From Owenia fusiformis (Eukaryota; Annelida; Polychaeta; Sabellida; Oweniidae), in assembly GCA_903813345.2 (NCBI GenBank), contig CAIIXF020000012.1, forward strand, positions 33,180,572-33,244,571: a DNA stretch of 64,000 nt. The letters are read 5' to 3'. Below are positions 11,966 through 24,300 of this stretch, piece after piece (the stretch's first letter is position 1; every line of letters starts with the position of its first letter). A model generated the notes under the pieces. It saw only the letters and a list, made by a program, of their open reading frames with translations, did no database searches and was not told the origin of the DNA. The position numbers and the translations under genes were made by a program.

Positions 11966-12099
11966 TAAAAAAGCAGGTATGAGTTTTTGCTGGTTTATTT
12001 TTAAAAAGATATCGCATACAATTACTGTTAACAGTAACATAGACTTTTACAACACAGGACACCTAAAATTATTTATAAAATTATTACATAGTTAAACTA

Positions 12100-12560
12100 T
12101 GAAAACTCAAAAACACCATTTCAATATGATACAAAGTATTATTGCTCTCCAACTTTTCTTGATACATTCAAAATGGCTGCCATGACTGAGCTTACATGTC
12201 CAAAACCTGAACAGATGTAGAATGAAGTGAGTTAAACAAGATGTTAAAGTCTTAAAAATAACTGTGAAGCCGTTTTTCTTAAAGTTTGCAGACAAAGATT
12301 GACTACAAGATGGCCGACAGGAAGTAGGTATCGAATCGAAATTTTTTCAACCACATCTGTATGCCCTCATAGGTTATCCCTGGAAATTTGAAGGTGATAT
12401 CGGTATCGGTTTTGGAGAAAACTGCCGGACGTAGGGACAGACGGACGGACGCGCCTAGGCAGACAATATGGCCCCACACTATGTGGAGGGACATAACATA
12501 AAAAGTTTGCACCCTAAGTGACATTATCGTGATATCATGTGATATCACATTTTCAAGAAA
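12100..12560. repeat. Dispersed repeat with GACGGACGGACG tract
   Basis: This segment shares phrases with the satellite to its left (CTGGAAATTTGAAGGTGAT, ACAAGATGGCC) and carries GGGACAGACGGACGGACG near 12433. I associate such tracts with dispersed repeats of invertebrate genomes, but no element ends were found. Confidence 0.45.
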
Positions 12561-13715
12561 TTTGAAAAAATTCTATGCCAATATAAATCTTTTCTAAATA
12601 TGCTTAACTTTCATCATAAACCAACCCTGGGGAAAGGAATTGGACAGGCTATTTTTGTTAAAATTATAAATACCCTATCCATGTACTATGCCCGCATCGG
12701 GGAGGGGTGTCACACAAACATGTGAATGGTGTATAACAGCGACCATGAACTTGAATGGCGTATATTTTTTTGAAAATAAAAATAAAAAACGACTTTCAAT
12801 GTGAAAACGTGCAGATAAGCAAATGCATACCAATACAATACAAAGCTGTCGATTACCTCTGCTCTAGTCTTTTACAAATTAATTAAATGATCAACTTTTT
12901 AATTATTTTCATAGGCATATCGAATGTGTTGAGAAAATATACCATTGTGAATCTTTGGCTTGGTAAAAGGTATGAAAACAAATTTTTTAGCAAAAACGGT
13001 TGATTTTGACATTTTTATTGCATTGCTCGAATCCTTCACTCAATCCTTAACATCCTTAATCATTGTCGATCTTTTTTCTACATAAGAAAGATGTACTAAT
13101 GTATAACAAAATATGTGAAAATCAGATAGATTGACCGTCTGGTAATTTCTAGGAAAATATTTAACAAAGCTTTCAACGAGAAAATGCATTTAAAAAACAA
13201 AATTTGCACAATGCTTTAAAAAACGTATGGTCGTTCTATTCAAAAAAAAATTTATGAAAATTCATCGTATGGATATTGAGAAAAAAAACTTTGGATCATA
13301 TTAACCGGTAAGGCAATATGATTATTTTATTGTATTTAATGACTCAAATTGCCAAATAAAGGTGTTATAACATCAGCATGAGTGTGTCTAATTTATAATT
13401 GTAGTTCAAACAAAAGAAAACAAAAATAAAAATTATTACCATCCCAAGGATTTGAACCCACTAACTCAGCGTGGAGGACCCTGCTGATTTCATTTGCGAG
13501 AACTGACCGCGCAGTGGACGCTGAAATACTGCGTTAAGTTTTTGCATGGACTGAAGGATTTTGTAGAATAAATAAACTTACCTCCTAATCTTCGAGAAAG
13601 CTTCATGTTCAGCCGTGCTGTGTGCTCCGGTCAATCTAGCAGTGGCTCTAGTCTCGGGTTATGCACCAATGTCAACCCAAGCATATGGACGAGGAGTTAA
13701 ATACAATAAAATTTA
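12561..13715. other. No gene recognised
   Basis: This is AT-rich sequence. The one structured piece is an RNA-polymerase-III B-box-like GGGTTCAAATCC on the minus strand at 13448-13459, without a convincing A box or tRNA fold. Confidence 0.4.
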
Positions 13716-14110
13716 AAAAAAAATACCCATTTGGCATCATGATTGAAACGTTGTTTTTATCCAGCTGCTTAAAACAAGTTAATAAATGCATGATAAGGTT
13801 TTCACAATCGTTATTATTCAAATGTATTATGCATATGGATTTGAAAATGCAGCCGGTCAGGGGCCGCCTGTTTAAATTAATTCCATAAAAAAGATGAGGG
13901 TGGCCTATCTAATATCAGAACACGCCTCAATTGCAATTAATTATGAGAGAGATGAAATTCGAATTTCTAGAAACATGACAATGTATTTACTCTATGATTG
14001 TTATTTTGACATCGTAAAAACATCTGAAAAGCATATTAGAACGCTACGTGCACGTGTTCGCTTAAAATGATTACACCATTTTTGTTGTCTGAACATTTTT
14101 TGTTAATTTC
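13716..14110. repeat. Segmental duplication, copy A
   Basis: Similar in order and content to 17010-17345: GGCATCATG, ATGATAAGGTTTTC, TTATTATTCAAAT, AAAAAAGATGAGGGTGGC, TTCGAATTTC and ATTTTGACAT blocks appear in the same order with many substitutions and small indels. The copies are about 3.3 kb apart in direct orientation. Confidence 0.65.
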
Positions 14111-14416
14111 AGTTGTTGTTTCAGCTCTTTACTATTTACATAAAAATATCTCGCGAGACTTGCAAAAATCTGTTAAAGAGGTCTTTGTCTCGAGATTAAT
14201 TCAAACAGTTGATAGTACGGTGGTGTCTTCGCTAAAACCGTCCGCACATTACCAATGTTTCGCTATGGCCCGGCACTTTCGGGTTACTTTTGTGGTTCCA
14301 ATATTGCTTCCATTTTTACTAGCCCTATGGTTAACAGAAAAGTGGAAAATACTCCCTTTCACCAGAGTGACAGGTTTATTTACATTTAGCGTTTGATTCA
14401 TTGACAGCTTTCCCAT

Positions 14417-14672
14417 CCAAGGAGGATTGCAACCATTATTCAAACTCGATACTCCGTTGCCCGGCTTGATACAATTTAGTAAGAATATTTCAATAAAATT
14501 CTCTTTTGACCAAGTATTTCGTTGCAAGATGTACATTACAAATATTATGGTAATATTCAAGTTTCATTGGCAGTTCTTGTCTTCAAAATATGAGTAATAT
14601 TTTTACCAAATTGGTCCGCGCCAGGCAATGGAGTAACGAGTCTGAATAACGGCTTCCAATCCTCTTTGCATA
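14417..14672. repeat. Imperfect inverted repeat (foldback)
   Basis: Arm 14417-14500 (GGAGGATTGCAACCATTATT and onward to a CAATTTAGTAAGAATATT phrase) is inverted at 14590-14665 with about 80% identity. About 100 bases separate the arms. It is probably an old MITE; the ends were not resolved. Confidence 0.55.
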
Positions 14673-15029
14673 AGAATCAATTTAGAAGTATTTGAATTTA
14701 CTTTGAATTATTAGAATATGATGTCCACCATATTTAAGTGCCTTTGGGGAAGCATCTAATTCCACATATCCGTAATGCTGCAATATTTTTTTATGGTAAT
14801 GTTTTCAACATGAAAAAGAGTATTCATTCAGGCAATTTTATAATTTATTTCCATCCAGTCCAAGGGATGGGTTGAAAATACATTTTCAGCGAATCTAGGA
14901 AGACATTGAATGCGTTTTCCAGTATATATGAGCTGTTTGGAGTTGTATTTGGAGTCTAAGTTTGGAGTTGTTCAACATCACTTTTTGAATGAGAAATAAT
15001 CTACTATTAACATATAACAATGCAGGTAC

Positions 15030-15262
15030 CATCGGTGTTATTCGATGGTGTATATGTATTAGCTAATATATTTTGTGCACTGTCCTGTTGTTTCAGTAAT
15101 CATTTTAATCTTTTATAAACTTCTTTCCGTTCGTTTAATCGATGCAATCGACAATTGCGCACTTCCTTATCGCGCTCTAACTGGTTGGTGAGTATGCCAT
15201 ATTCCGCAGGTGAATCTGCCATACACCGCGAGTGAATATGCCATATTCGTCGTTGCCGAATA
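15030..15262. repeat. Dispersed CATATTCCGC repeat, copy 1
   Basis: A block with TTCAGTAATCA, CGATGCAATCGACAATTGCG and several GCCATATTCCGCAGGTGAAT motifs matches, in inverse orientation, 20766-21000 inside the foldback element. This shows a dispersed family with a short internal tandem motif. Confidence 0.65.
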
Positions 15263-15269
15263 TATGACG

Positions 15270-15916
15270 TACATTCCCCTCAATAAGTTTGGCAACCTTA
15301 GCTCCCCATTAAACTACGACCTCTTTACGTTTTATTTGCTTACCCTGAGATAAAATAACGCAAATTGACTTTATTCCCAATACTTCCAAATTTTCTCAAT
15401 TTATTCTTCAATAACGATAGCTCGGAAATTGATGCTAAATATGGAATTTTAAATTTCGACATTCCCATGATAACAAATGGGAAATGGTAGATTTGACGCA
15501 AGTCATTTGACAGAATATCCATCGATCCGAATCCTTGCAAAAAGTACAAGTTTGGTAGGCAATTGAATTTCCCTACTTAATTTAACAAGAAATTGAGACG
15601 TTTCTTCAGGTTCAACAAAGTTATATGTCTTTAAAGTCAAAATTGTTTTTCAAAAAACCTCTCCCATTGAAGTAACACAGGAGGCGAAAAATGATTTTCA
15701 AAAATGACTTTGAAGCTCTCACACTTTAGTATTTACCAGGTAAACTAAACACTTAGTGTACAAAAAAATTAGACAATTCAATTTTCTTTATAATTTTTTT
15801 TTGCTGAATCTTTTACTGAATAGATATCTTGATTTCCGATTTGTTAAACGTAAAGAGGCTTTAATTCGTAGTTCAATGGGGGAGCTAAGGTTGCCAAACT
15901 TATGGAGGGGAGTGCA
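15270..15916. mobile_element. Mariner-type MITE, CTCCCC family, copy 1
   Basis: The ends are TACATTCCCCTC at 15270 and GAGGGGAGTGCA at 15916, inside which AAGTTTGGCAACCTTAGCTC is inverted at both termini. TA at the boundaries suits a Tc1/mariner-type TA target. The right arm is shorter than the left because of an internal deletion relative to the copy at 48140-48960. It encodes no transposase. Confidence 0.75.
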
Positions 15917-16573
15917 TTTTAGTATTACGTTTACGGCATAACATCAACCATCTATTGCGCCCATATTGAACGGTTGCAATGCCAAAATCCAGGGTTAAAA
16001 CTAGATCACACATTCAACTTATTCATGAACATGTAAATGCTACTCTAATGGATTCCTTGAAGTCCACTTAACGTAAGGAAGTAAAGAGAATGTCAACACT
16101 GGTACTGACGCAAACGTCTAGCAAACTGGCAAATGAAAATTTCCAACATAAATTTTATCTAGCTTTTATTATTCAGATACGGCTACTGTTCCATTATCTT
16201 TTACGGGTACTATTAGCATTAGTCCAGGCATTAATCCATCTAGCTAGATGATATGAAGATAATTTGCATCACACAAAATGCATAATGTGGGCCATTATGT
16301 TTCGAGTATGAAAAACCTGATAACAAAAAAGGTATCTATTAATTTCAAATGCCTGGATCGAGAAAAACCTACAATGTACTTTTAGTTATTTTTTCAAATA
16401 GCAAAACGTGTGAATCAAAAATATGAACATTTACCAGTTCTTCGAAAAGTCTTTCAAACAGTAAATTAGTCAAAAATAGGCTTGAACGCATAGCCAACCG
16501 GGGGGGGGGCGACTCTTGGAGGGGAGTGTACGTAAAAAAAGAAGATATGAATTCCCTTTAACAAGGTTTTTAT
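15917..16573. other. No gene; stray MITE end near 16518
   Basis: No coding segment was seen. An 11-base G run (16499-16509) is followed by GGAGGGGAGTGTA (16518-16530), a right end of the CTCCCC MITE family without a matching left arm. Confidence 0.5.
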
Positions 16574-16895
16574 CACCAGTGATCCGCTCGATTACGCTGG
16601 TTACCGAAGTGGCTCGTTTCGGTAACAAAATGTCGAACCTCCAAGGTACGATTTTTTCCTTATTTCACGCGTTGTAGACAGAATTCCCACGGTATCAGAG
16701 ACGTTTGTCAGTATCATCATATGTTAAAAATGTACATGTTTTCGAAAAAATAGTTCTGAAGACATGTACAACAGAATGGCCGATTTAATACCTCACTTTT
16801 GTTACGTAAAAGGTTAATATCTGCACTTTAAACTCGTTCCGTTTACGTAACAATAGTGGTTTCGGTAACCAGCGAAATCGAGTGGATCACCAGTG
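16574..16895. mobile_element. MITE with CACCAGTGATCC ends
   Basis: The left end CACCAGTGATCCGCTCGATT and the right end, whose complement reads CACTGGTGATCCACTCGATT, continue inward into matching GCTGGTTACCGAA segments. The terminal repeats are about 45 bp with a few mismatches. No transposase and no clear target duplication were seen. Immediately to the right (16898-16935) lies a decayed left end of the CTCCCC family (CTCCTCCATAAGTTTGGCA). Confidence 0.65.
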
Positions 16896-17009
16896 TACAT
16901 ACTCCTCCATAAGTTTGGCATTCTTTGTAGATTTTTGTGTGATCAACATTTCAAAGTTGAAATTTGACAACACGTTTTTCTATATAACTTCGCTAATATA
17001 AGATGAAAG

Positions 17010-17345
17010 TCATAAAATCTTGGCATCATGTTTGTCTTTTCAAAACTATAAATAAACAATAAAATATCATTGCATTCGTATGATAAGGTTTTCGGAACCA
17101 TTATTATTCAAATCTTTTATGAGTATAGATTTGGGAATGCATAAAAAAGATGAGGGTGGCTTATCTATTAAAGGTAATTAATAACAGAAAACTACCAGCA
17201 ACTAATAGAGAGATTAAGTTATTCGAATTTCGAAATACATGACCATTTACTAGTATTGCTCATTTTGATATAAAAAAAAACAACGCAATTATAGTGATCT
17301 ACTAAGAGTCTGCTTGTGTAAAATTGTTACACTATTTTGCTTCTC
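17010..17345. repeat. Segmental duplication, copy B
   Basis: Direct-orientation partner of 13716-14110, sharing ATGATAAGGTTTTC and AAAAAAGATGAGGGTGGC blocks in the same order. Similarity continues weakly to a TACACTATTTT phrase matching copy A at about 14070. Confidence 0.6.
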
Positions 17346-18262
17346 TAAAAATTCTATGGAATTTACTAAATCTGACGGTTCATACTGCATACATAACATA
17401 TCTTTCTTTTTTATATATTTTTTTATTTCAAAGAATAAGCATGTTAAAGCAATTGCAAGAAACAATTACAATACAGTTACATGGTAAACATACATCTTAC
17501 AATTTAACAATACAGTATTGGTTAAACGTTAGTCTTTAAGAGATAACTTATACCATTGGCAGTTTTTTTTTATTTAAAGGAAAAAATCATCAGTATTATT
17601 TATTTAATTTGTCCATAATAAAATATTACATAACATATCTTATCGATATGCACATATATGTATGTTGAACAGGCGAAGTCTCGAGAGTTATCCAAAGTGG
17701 AAAACGACATTGTTTATCAAACGATCCATCGAAGAAATTTGGACTGATACGTTTCTTAATCCAAAATTTCAGAAAATCAACCACATATACCATGCTCAAG
17801 AACATAGACGGTATTTCATCAAATGTCTCAATTCGTTATGCAAAAATTAAAAGGGAATTGCACAGAAAATAACTTTACAAATTATTTAACAATTTTCATA
17901 GTGCATTCATAGGTATCGAGCAAGATGTAATAATTGGAGTGTCGTCAGCGTATACTGGGCATGAGCTATCCATCCCGCCATAGTGCTCCAACATTAAACG
18001 ATTGAATTTCTGGGCTATTAAAAGGACTAACGGACGGTAGGACGCCTGGTCGAACACATAGGCTCACTGTGTGAGCCAACTATGAGATCTTTGAAACAGT
18101 AAATTCATCAAGAACATGGCCAAGAACGTTTGAACACATAGACCTAGTAAGGGGTTGGGTTATTGGACCTTTTGAGTGTACGTATAGTAAATCACATAGC
18201 AATAGACTCTTTTTAACAAATATATTTCAGGTCCCTGTTAAGTTTTATGTAATATAAAGGGA
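17346..18262. other. No gene recognised; 3' flank of the death-domain gene
   Basis: No coding segment was recognised. A small hairpin GGCTCACTGTGTGAGCC lies near 18061-18077. Confidence 0.45.
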
Positions 18263-18268
18263 TTTATT
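18263..18268 (-). terminator. Polyadenylation signal of the death-domain gene
   Basis: AATAAA on the minus strand, 113 bp beyond the TAA stop at 18382-18384. Confidence 0.55.
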
Positions 18269-18381
18269 ACAAAAAACAAAACACTACAATGAAAATGACT
18301 AGCTTCTATGTTCCTATAACCAAAATGTTTATAGATATGGGATACTCTTGTGTATATGCTTCGAAAACTTCGAAAACAATG

Positions 18382-21300
18382 TTACCGAACAATTGTAAGT
18401 TCGGGATTATAAGTGATTCCAGTAGGTCTGGGAGTGTCAACCTGTACAGCAAGCACCACTTTGCTAATCTTTGCAACCTCTTTCTCGATAAGCCTACCAA
18501 TCTGAGACTTTTTAATCCGCCTCAGTGTTCTCACGAGATCTCCAACGTTGGCCCCGAGATTTAGTTTACGCCATCTTTCGAGACTTCTCCGAGCTAATTC
18601 CTCTGGTGGAACTTCGAAATTCCGAGTGTTCATGAGACCAATAACTGAAAAAGCAATGGCTGCTAAATAATAATGTCATTAAGATCTGAGACTAACATAA
18701 AATGTTATGTTAGTCTCAGTTTAGATGTATACATTGATGTTCAAACAAATTGACTATCTCGATAATAGTAATTCCGTTCAAAAATATGTTGGATGATTAA
18801 AAAAAGTCCCTCGTATCAATTGCATGCAGTTCACTTCTTTATTCAGCTCTTCAAGTAGTAATGTTTTAAAACATGTTCTGCCATAGTTGTATTTAATCAG
18901 AGTCAGAGCCATATTCGACGTGAAGAACTTGTTGTTCGTTAAAATTACAGGAGGCGAAATTTTACATAAATCTATTTCTGAACGCTTTTTCAAAAAAATT
19001 GATGAAATGAAGTCCAAATGTAGCAATTGACCTCTTCAGTCTAAAGGTCGCCTGCAACCTTCTGTCTCACTATGTCTTGGTACTTACATTCTATGTCTTG
19101 GTACTTACATTCTATGTCTTGGTACTTACATTCTATGTCTTGGTACTTACATTATATGTCTTGGTACTTACATTATATGTCTTGGTACTTACATTCTATG
19201 TCTTGGTACTTACATTATATACTGGATGAGCGTGGTGTAAAAGTGGTTTTGAAAAGTAGCAAATTTCTCTTCATATAGGTTATTTGTGGTTTATTATTAT
19301 ACATTGATTCTGAAATTATTGGTGTCTAGTTTTTCAGCGTTTAGGAAATATTCAGATTTATACCCCCTTGGTTTAATTTTAAGGGGGGTACTTGGAAAGC
19401 CGTATATCATTCCTAGAATATAGAGTCAATCATCTTGATTTTTCCAGGTAATCATGTACTTATCATGTCCTACCATTATGACAAGTTTCATTAAAGTTTG
19501 ATCAACTGGTTGCTATAGAAATGGAGATCATATGTTAAAAAGTATACATTTTCGTCAAAATGTAAGATACCCCATGAGACAAAACAAATATTATTTTCAT
19601 GAAATTGGAAGGAATCACCATGAAACCATTTTAGAAAACTTATTCAAAGTATATTTGATAATATTAAATCAACTGCTGTTTTATCTTATCCACACAGAGG
19701 AATCTATTGCTGATGATTATATGGCAATGCAAGTAAATTTAGAAAGGGGATGTGGCACTTTTCCAAAGAATTCTTTATTTGTGTTCAACTTTTTGAGGAA
19801 AATAAGTAACCATTTGTCCTGAAATTAACAGATATTATTCACATTATTATGTTTGACTATCATGGAAAAATTCATCAGTGTTGGATAACTGCTTACTATG
19901 GTAAACAGATTTATACCCCATTGGTATGATTTTAAGGGGGGGGGGTACAATGGAAGCCATCTATAATTCTTAGAATATACAGCCATTCATCTTGATATTT
20001 ACAGGTAATCATCTACTTATAATGCACTACCACTATGACAATTTTCATTAATGTTTAACACTTGGTAGCTATGGTAACAGAAATAATTTATTAAAAAATA
20101 CACATTAAGGAGATACTATGTATAATTCCTGGAATATTCAATTAATCATCTTGATATTTATGGGTAATCATCTGCTTATCATGTCTTACCAGTATGACAA
20201 GTGCCATCAATGTTGGTCAATTGGTTGCTATGGTAACAGAAATCATTTCTTAAAAATTGCACATCAAGGGGGTACTATGTATAATTCCCAGAATATTTAA
20301 TCAATCATCTTGATATTTACAGGTAATCATCTGCTTATCATGTCCTACCAGTATGACAAGTGCCATCAATGTTGGTCAATTGGTTGCTCTGGTAACAGAA
20401 ATAATTTGTTAAAAATTGCACATTAAAGGGATACTATGAAAGCCATGTATAATTCCTAGAATATTCAATCAATCATCTTGATATTTACGGGTAATCATCC
20501 GTTTACATGTCCTACCAGTATAACAAGTGCCTCGGTGTTGGTTATTTGGTTGCTATGGTAACAGAAATCATTTGTTAAAAGAGTACACATTTTCGTAAAA
20601 ATCTAAGACTCATGTAACCTTTGACATTAAGCACATAATATGTTCATCATTTTGGGAGAAATAAGCATGGAAACATTTCATAAAACTTATCACATCTCAT
20701 CAATCACAACAGTGGACGCTTTATTGCCATCACTGGTCATCAACATGTTACGCGGTAAACACGATACAAAAATATGTCATATTCCGCAACGAATATGGCA
20801 TATTCACTTGCGGTGTATGACAGATTCACCTGCGGTATATGGCATACACACTAACCAATGAGAAGGTGATACGGAAGTGCGCAATTGTCAATCGCATCGA
20901 TTGAACGAACAAGTAAAACGTTATAAATTATTATAGTGATTACTGAATCAACAGAACTGTGTATCGAATATATTAACTTAGCAGAAGTATCAATCACCAA
21001 TCTCGCGTAATAAATTTACTCAATCAACCCAGGATTCATATATTAGTACTCGACGCACTAACTATACAGTGCGTCCCAAAAAAAACGCAACAAGCAAAAT
21101 CATTGTTAAACCACAAAACCAGTGATAATTACATTGATTTCATCCAGTTATTCATAAAGCCACATTTCTCCCCTTTCCAATGGTATATCATTTGTTCATA
21201 TGTGACCGTGGACCACTGAGTAATCATTGTTTTTTCATGCATGGGTAAAAAGGCCTTTGAGCCAAGTTATGAAATATCCTCTATCAACTGATCCTTATTG

Positions 21301-24300
21301 TGCAATCAAGTAAACCATTATGTAATTGTGGATGGGGATTAAAAATCAAAAACATAAGTGTCAGACTTAGTTTTAATTTTAATTTAGTCTTGTGCCTTAA
21401 TTTACTGACTTAACTATGAACACTTAACTGTTGATGCAATTCATTTTCCAAAAGCTACTGGTCATAGCACTGATTTTTGTAATGTCTAAAACTTGGTCCA
21501 GAGCAGACTTTGAGCCATTGTGCAAAAGGAATGATTATTCAGTGGTCCATGGTCGATTATGAATAAATTACATATCATTGGAAAGAGGTGATATGTGGCT
21601 TCGTGGTTAACTAAATGAAATTAATGTAGACATCACTGGTTTTGAGGTTTTACAATGTTATTGCTTGTTGCGTTTTTTTGGGACAACCATTTAAATCAAG
21701 GCTTTCTGTATCACGTTTTCACCTGCAGTATATGTCATATTCACCTGTGGTGTATGGCATATTCCGCAAGTGAGTATGACATATTCCGCAAGTGAGTATC
21801 GGGTATTCACTGAAATCAATGTATCGCATATTCACTGCGGAATATCGCATACTCACCTGCGGAATATGCCATATACCGCAGGTGGTTATGGCATATTCAC
21901 CCGTATCACAATTACCGCGCAACCCTGAATGTATGCCATATACCGCGTAACACAACAGACATGTTTTACACTCAGAGTAATACATGCTGTTGTTCTCAAC
22001 TTTTTTTATGTCTGATGGTTTTTTTCAACTGTTCATTGTTTTTAGAATTCATTAAGAAGCATTTCCAGTATTTTTAATTGGGTGTAATAGTTGTATCTAT
22101 CTCTTAGTTTGTTTATTACAAGTGACGTGGTAACTTGTTGATTGCAAAATAGAGCCAAATTGGCCAGACCAACCCATTCCACCTGATGATCTCATAGACA
22201 TATAGTCACATAAAGATTGCAACGGATGCTTTGACAGAGGTAGACGTTGAAAGATCTATGAATGAGGATTTTGATGCAAATGATATAAAAGATGACTAAG
22301 TGAGATCAGCTCATAATTTACTATGTCCCTACGCATAATGTGACAGCCGCATTCTGCATAGTTTTATTATCATAAGCAAATACAATATATCAAATGGCCC
22401 AGAAGAAATATCCATTGATTAAATATTATCAGACATACTCAAAATAGGTTTTTAAAAATGTTTTCATGCTAATTCCTCCTAATTTGATGAAGATTTTCAA
22501 TGTCTTAGGGTGTGTCTTAAAATTTTACGAAATGTGTACTTTTTTAACAAATAGATTTCTACCCACATTTGACCGACATTGATGAAACTTGTCATCATGG
22601 TAGGACATGATAAGTAGTAGATTGTCTGTAAATATCATAATGATTATTTTGATATTTAAGGAATTATAAATGGCTTTCATAGTACGTCCTAATGTGTACT
22701 TTTTAACAAATGAGTTATGTTACCATAGCAACCATTTGCCCTGCATTTATGAACTTTGTCATAGTGGAAGAACATGGTGAGTAGATAACTACCTGCCAAT
22801 AACAAGATGATTGGTTAGATATTCTAGGAATTATATATGGCTTTCATAGTAACTCCCTTAATGTGTACTTTTGAAAAAATGATTTATGTTTCCATAGCAA
22901 CCAATTGATACACATTGATGAAAATTGTCATGGTTGTAAGACATGATATGTAGACATTTACCTGTAAATATCAAGATGATTGGCTGTATATTCTAGGAAT
23001 TATAGATGGCTTTCATTGTACCCCCATTAAAAATCATACCAAGGGGTATAAATCTGCATAGTATAGTAACCAGTAAACCAACACTGATGAAACTTTCCAT
23101 GATAGTCAGACATAATGATGTGAATAATATCTGTAAATAACAGGACAATTGGTTATTTATTTTCTTCAAAAGTTTGGACACAAGTTAAGAATTCTTTGGA
23201 AAAGTGCCACGTCCCCTTTCTAAATTAATTTGCATGGACATTAAAGGATCTTTTGGACTATGCAAAATACCAGCTGCAATCTATGCAACAGGCAGAGGAC
23301 ATCTCCAGCAAGGATATTAATCGTATTATCCAGAAACCCTCATCAAATGGACCAACCAAACACCATCAAACCAAAACACCACTTGATTTAATATTATCAA
23401 ACATACTCTGAATAAGTTTTCTAAAATGTTTTTATGGTGTTTCTTTCCAATTTCATTAAAATAATGTGTGTTTTGTCTCATGGGGTGTCTTACATTTTGA
23501 CGAAATTGTGTACTTTTTGACATATGATCTCCGTTTCCATAGCAACCAGTTGACTAACTTTTGTAGTACATGATAAGTACATGATTACCTGTAAATATCA
23601 AAATGATTGGTTGTAAATTCTAGGAATTTTACATGGCCTTCCTAGTACCCCCCTCAAAATCAAACAAGGGGGCTATAAATCTGAATATTTCCAAAACGCT
23701 GAAAAACTAGACACCAGTATTTTCAGAATCAATGTAGAATCATGAACCACAAATAACCTACATAAAGAGAAATTTGCTACTTTTCAAAACCACTTTTACA
23801 CCACGCTCATCCAGTAATATGTCTTGGTACTTACATTCTATATCTTGGTACTTATATTCTATGTCTTGGTACTTACATTCTGGGTACTTACATTATATGT
23901 CTTGGTACTTACATTCTATGTCTTGGTACTTACATTATATGTCTTGGTACTTACATTATATGTCTTGGTACTTACATTCTATATCTTGTACGTACATTCT
24001 ATATCTTGGTACTTACATTCTATGCCTTGGTACCTACATTCTATATCTTGGTACTTACATTCTATGTCTTGGTACTTACATTCTATGTCTTGGTTCTTAC
24101 ATTCTATGTCTCGGTACTTACATTCTATATCTTAGTACTTACATTCTATGTCTTGGTACTTACATTCTATATCTTGGTACTTACATTCTATATCTTGCTA
24201 CTTACATTCTATGTCTTGGTACCTACATTCTATATCTTGGTACTTACATTCTATGTCTTGGTACTTACATTCTATATCTTGGTACTTACATTCTATGTCT

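Larger units (their letters stand above)
19221..23815. mobile_element. 4.6-kb foldback element inserted in the 21-bp array
   Basis: The left end ACTGGATGAGCGTGGTGTAA (19221) is mirrored exactly at 23796-23815. Similarity continues inward for over a kilobase on each side. Both arms contain a tandem repeat of about 162 bp marked by GCTATGGTAACAGAAAT (left at 20065, 20228, 20388, 20552; right, inverted, near 22715 and 22886). ATAT lies beside both ends; the exact target duplication is ambiguous. Long arms with internal tandem repeats resemble Foldback/Galileo-type elements. No transposase was recognised. Each arm preserves a similar frame of about 50 residues (from 19532 plus and 23523 minus) starting with a K-S-x-x-F-R-Q-N-V-R pattern. 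A coding-like scrap (DLLDYAKYQLQSMQQAEDIS) lies near 23245-23310. The centre holds a CATATTCCGC repeat and a mariner MITE. Confidence 0.8.

Noticed and set aside
13448-13459. B-box-like GGGTTCAAATCC on the minus strand
   Set aside because: No convincing A box at the right distance and no cloverleaf, so neither a tRNA nor a SINE can be claimed.
14067-14396. 109-codon plus-strand frame with a hydrophobic start
   Set aside because: No recognisable domain, it begins in a duplicated segment, and it overlaps an inverted repeat. It was not supported as a gene.
19072-19278. Plus-strand open frame encoding MSWYLHS heptads, and similar frames at 23774-24548
   Set aside because: Frames in several registers and both strands are open because the 21-bp unit lacks stops. 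The biologically supported reading is the minus strand, where the unit matches the exon-2 end and its splice donor.
23236-23400. Coding-like scrap in the foldback element
   Set aside because: Short, without flanking domains. The resemblance to gag-type helical sequence is too weak to annotate as a gene.
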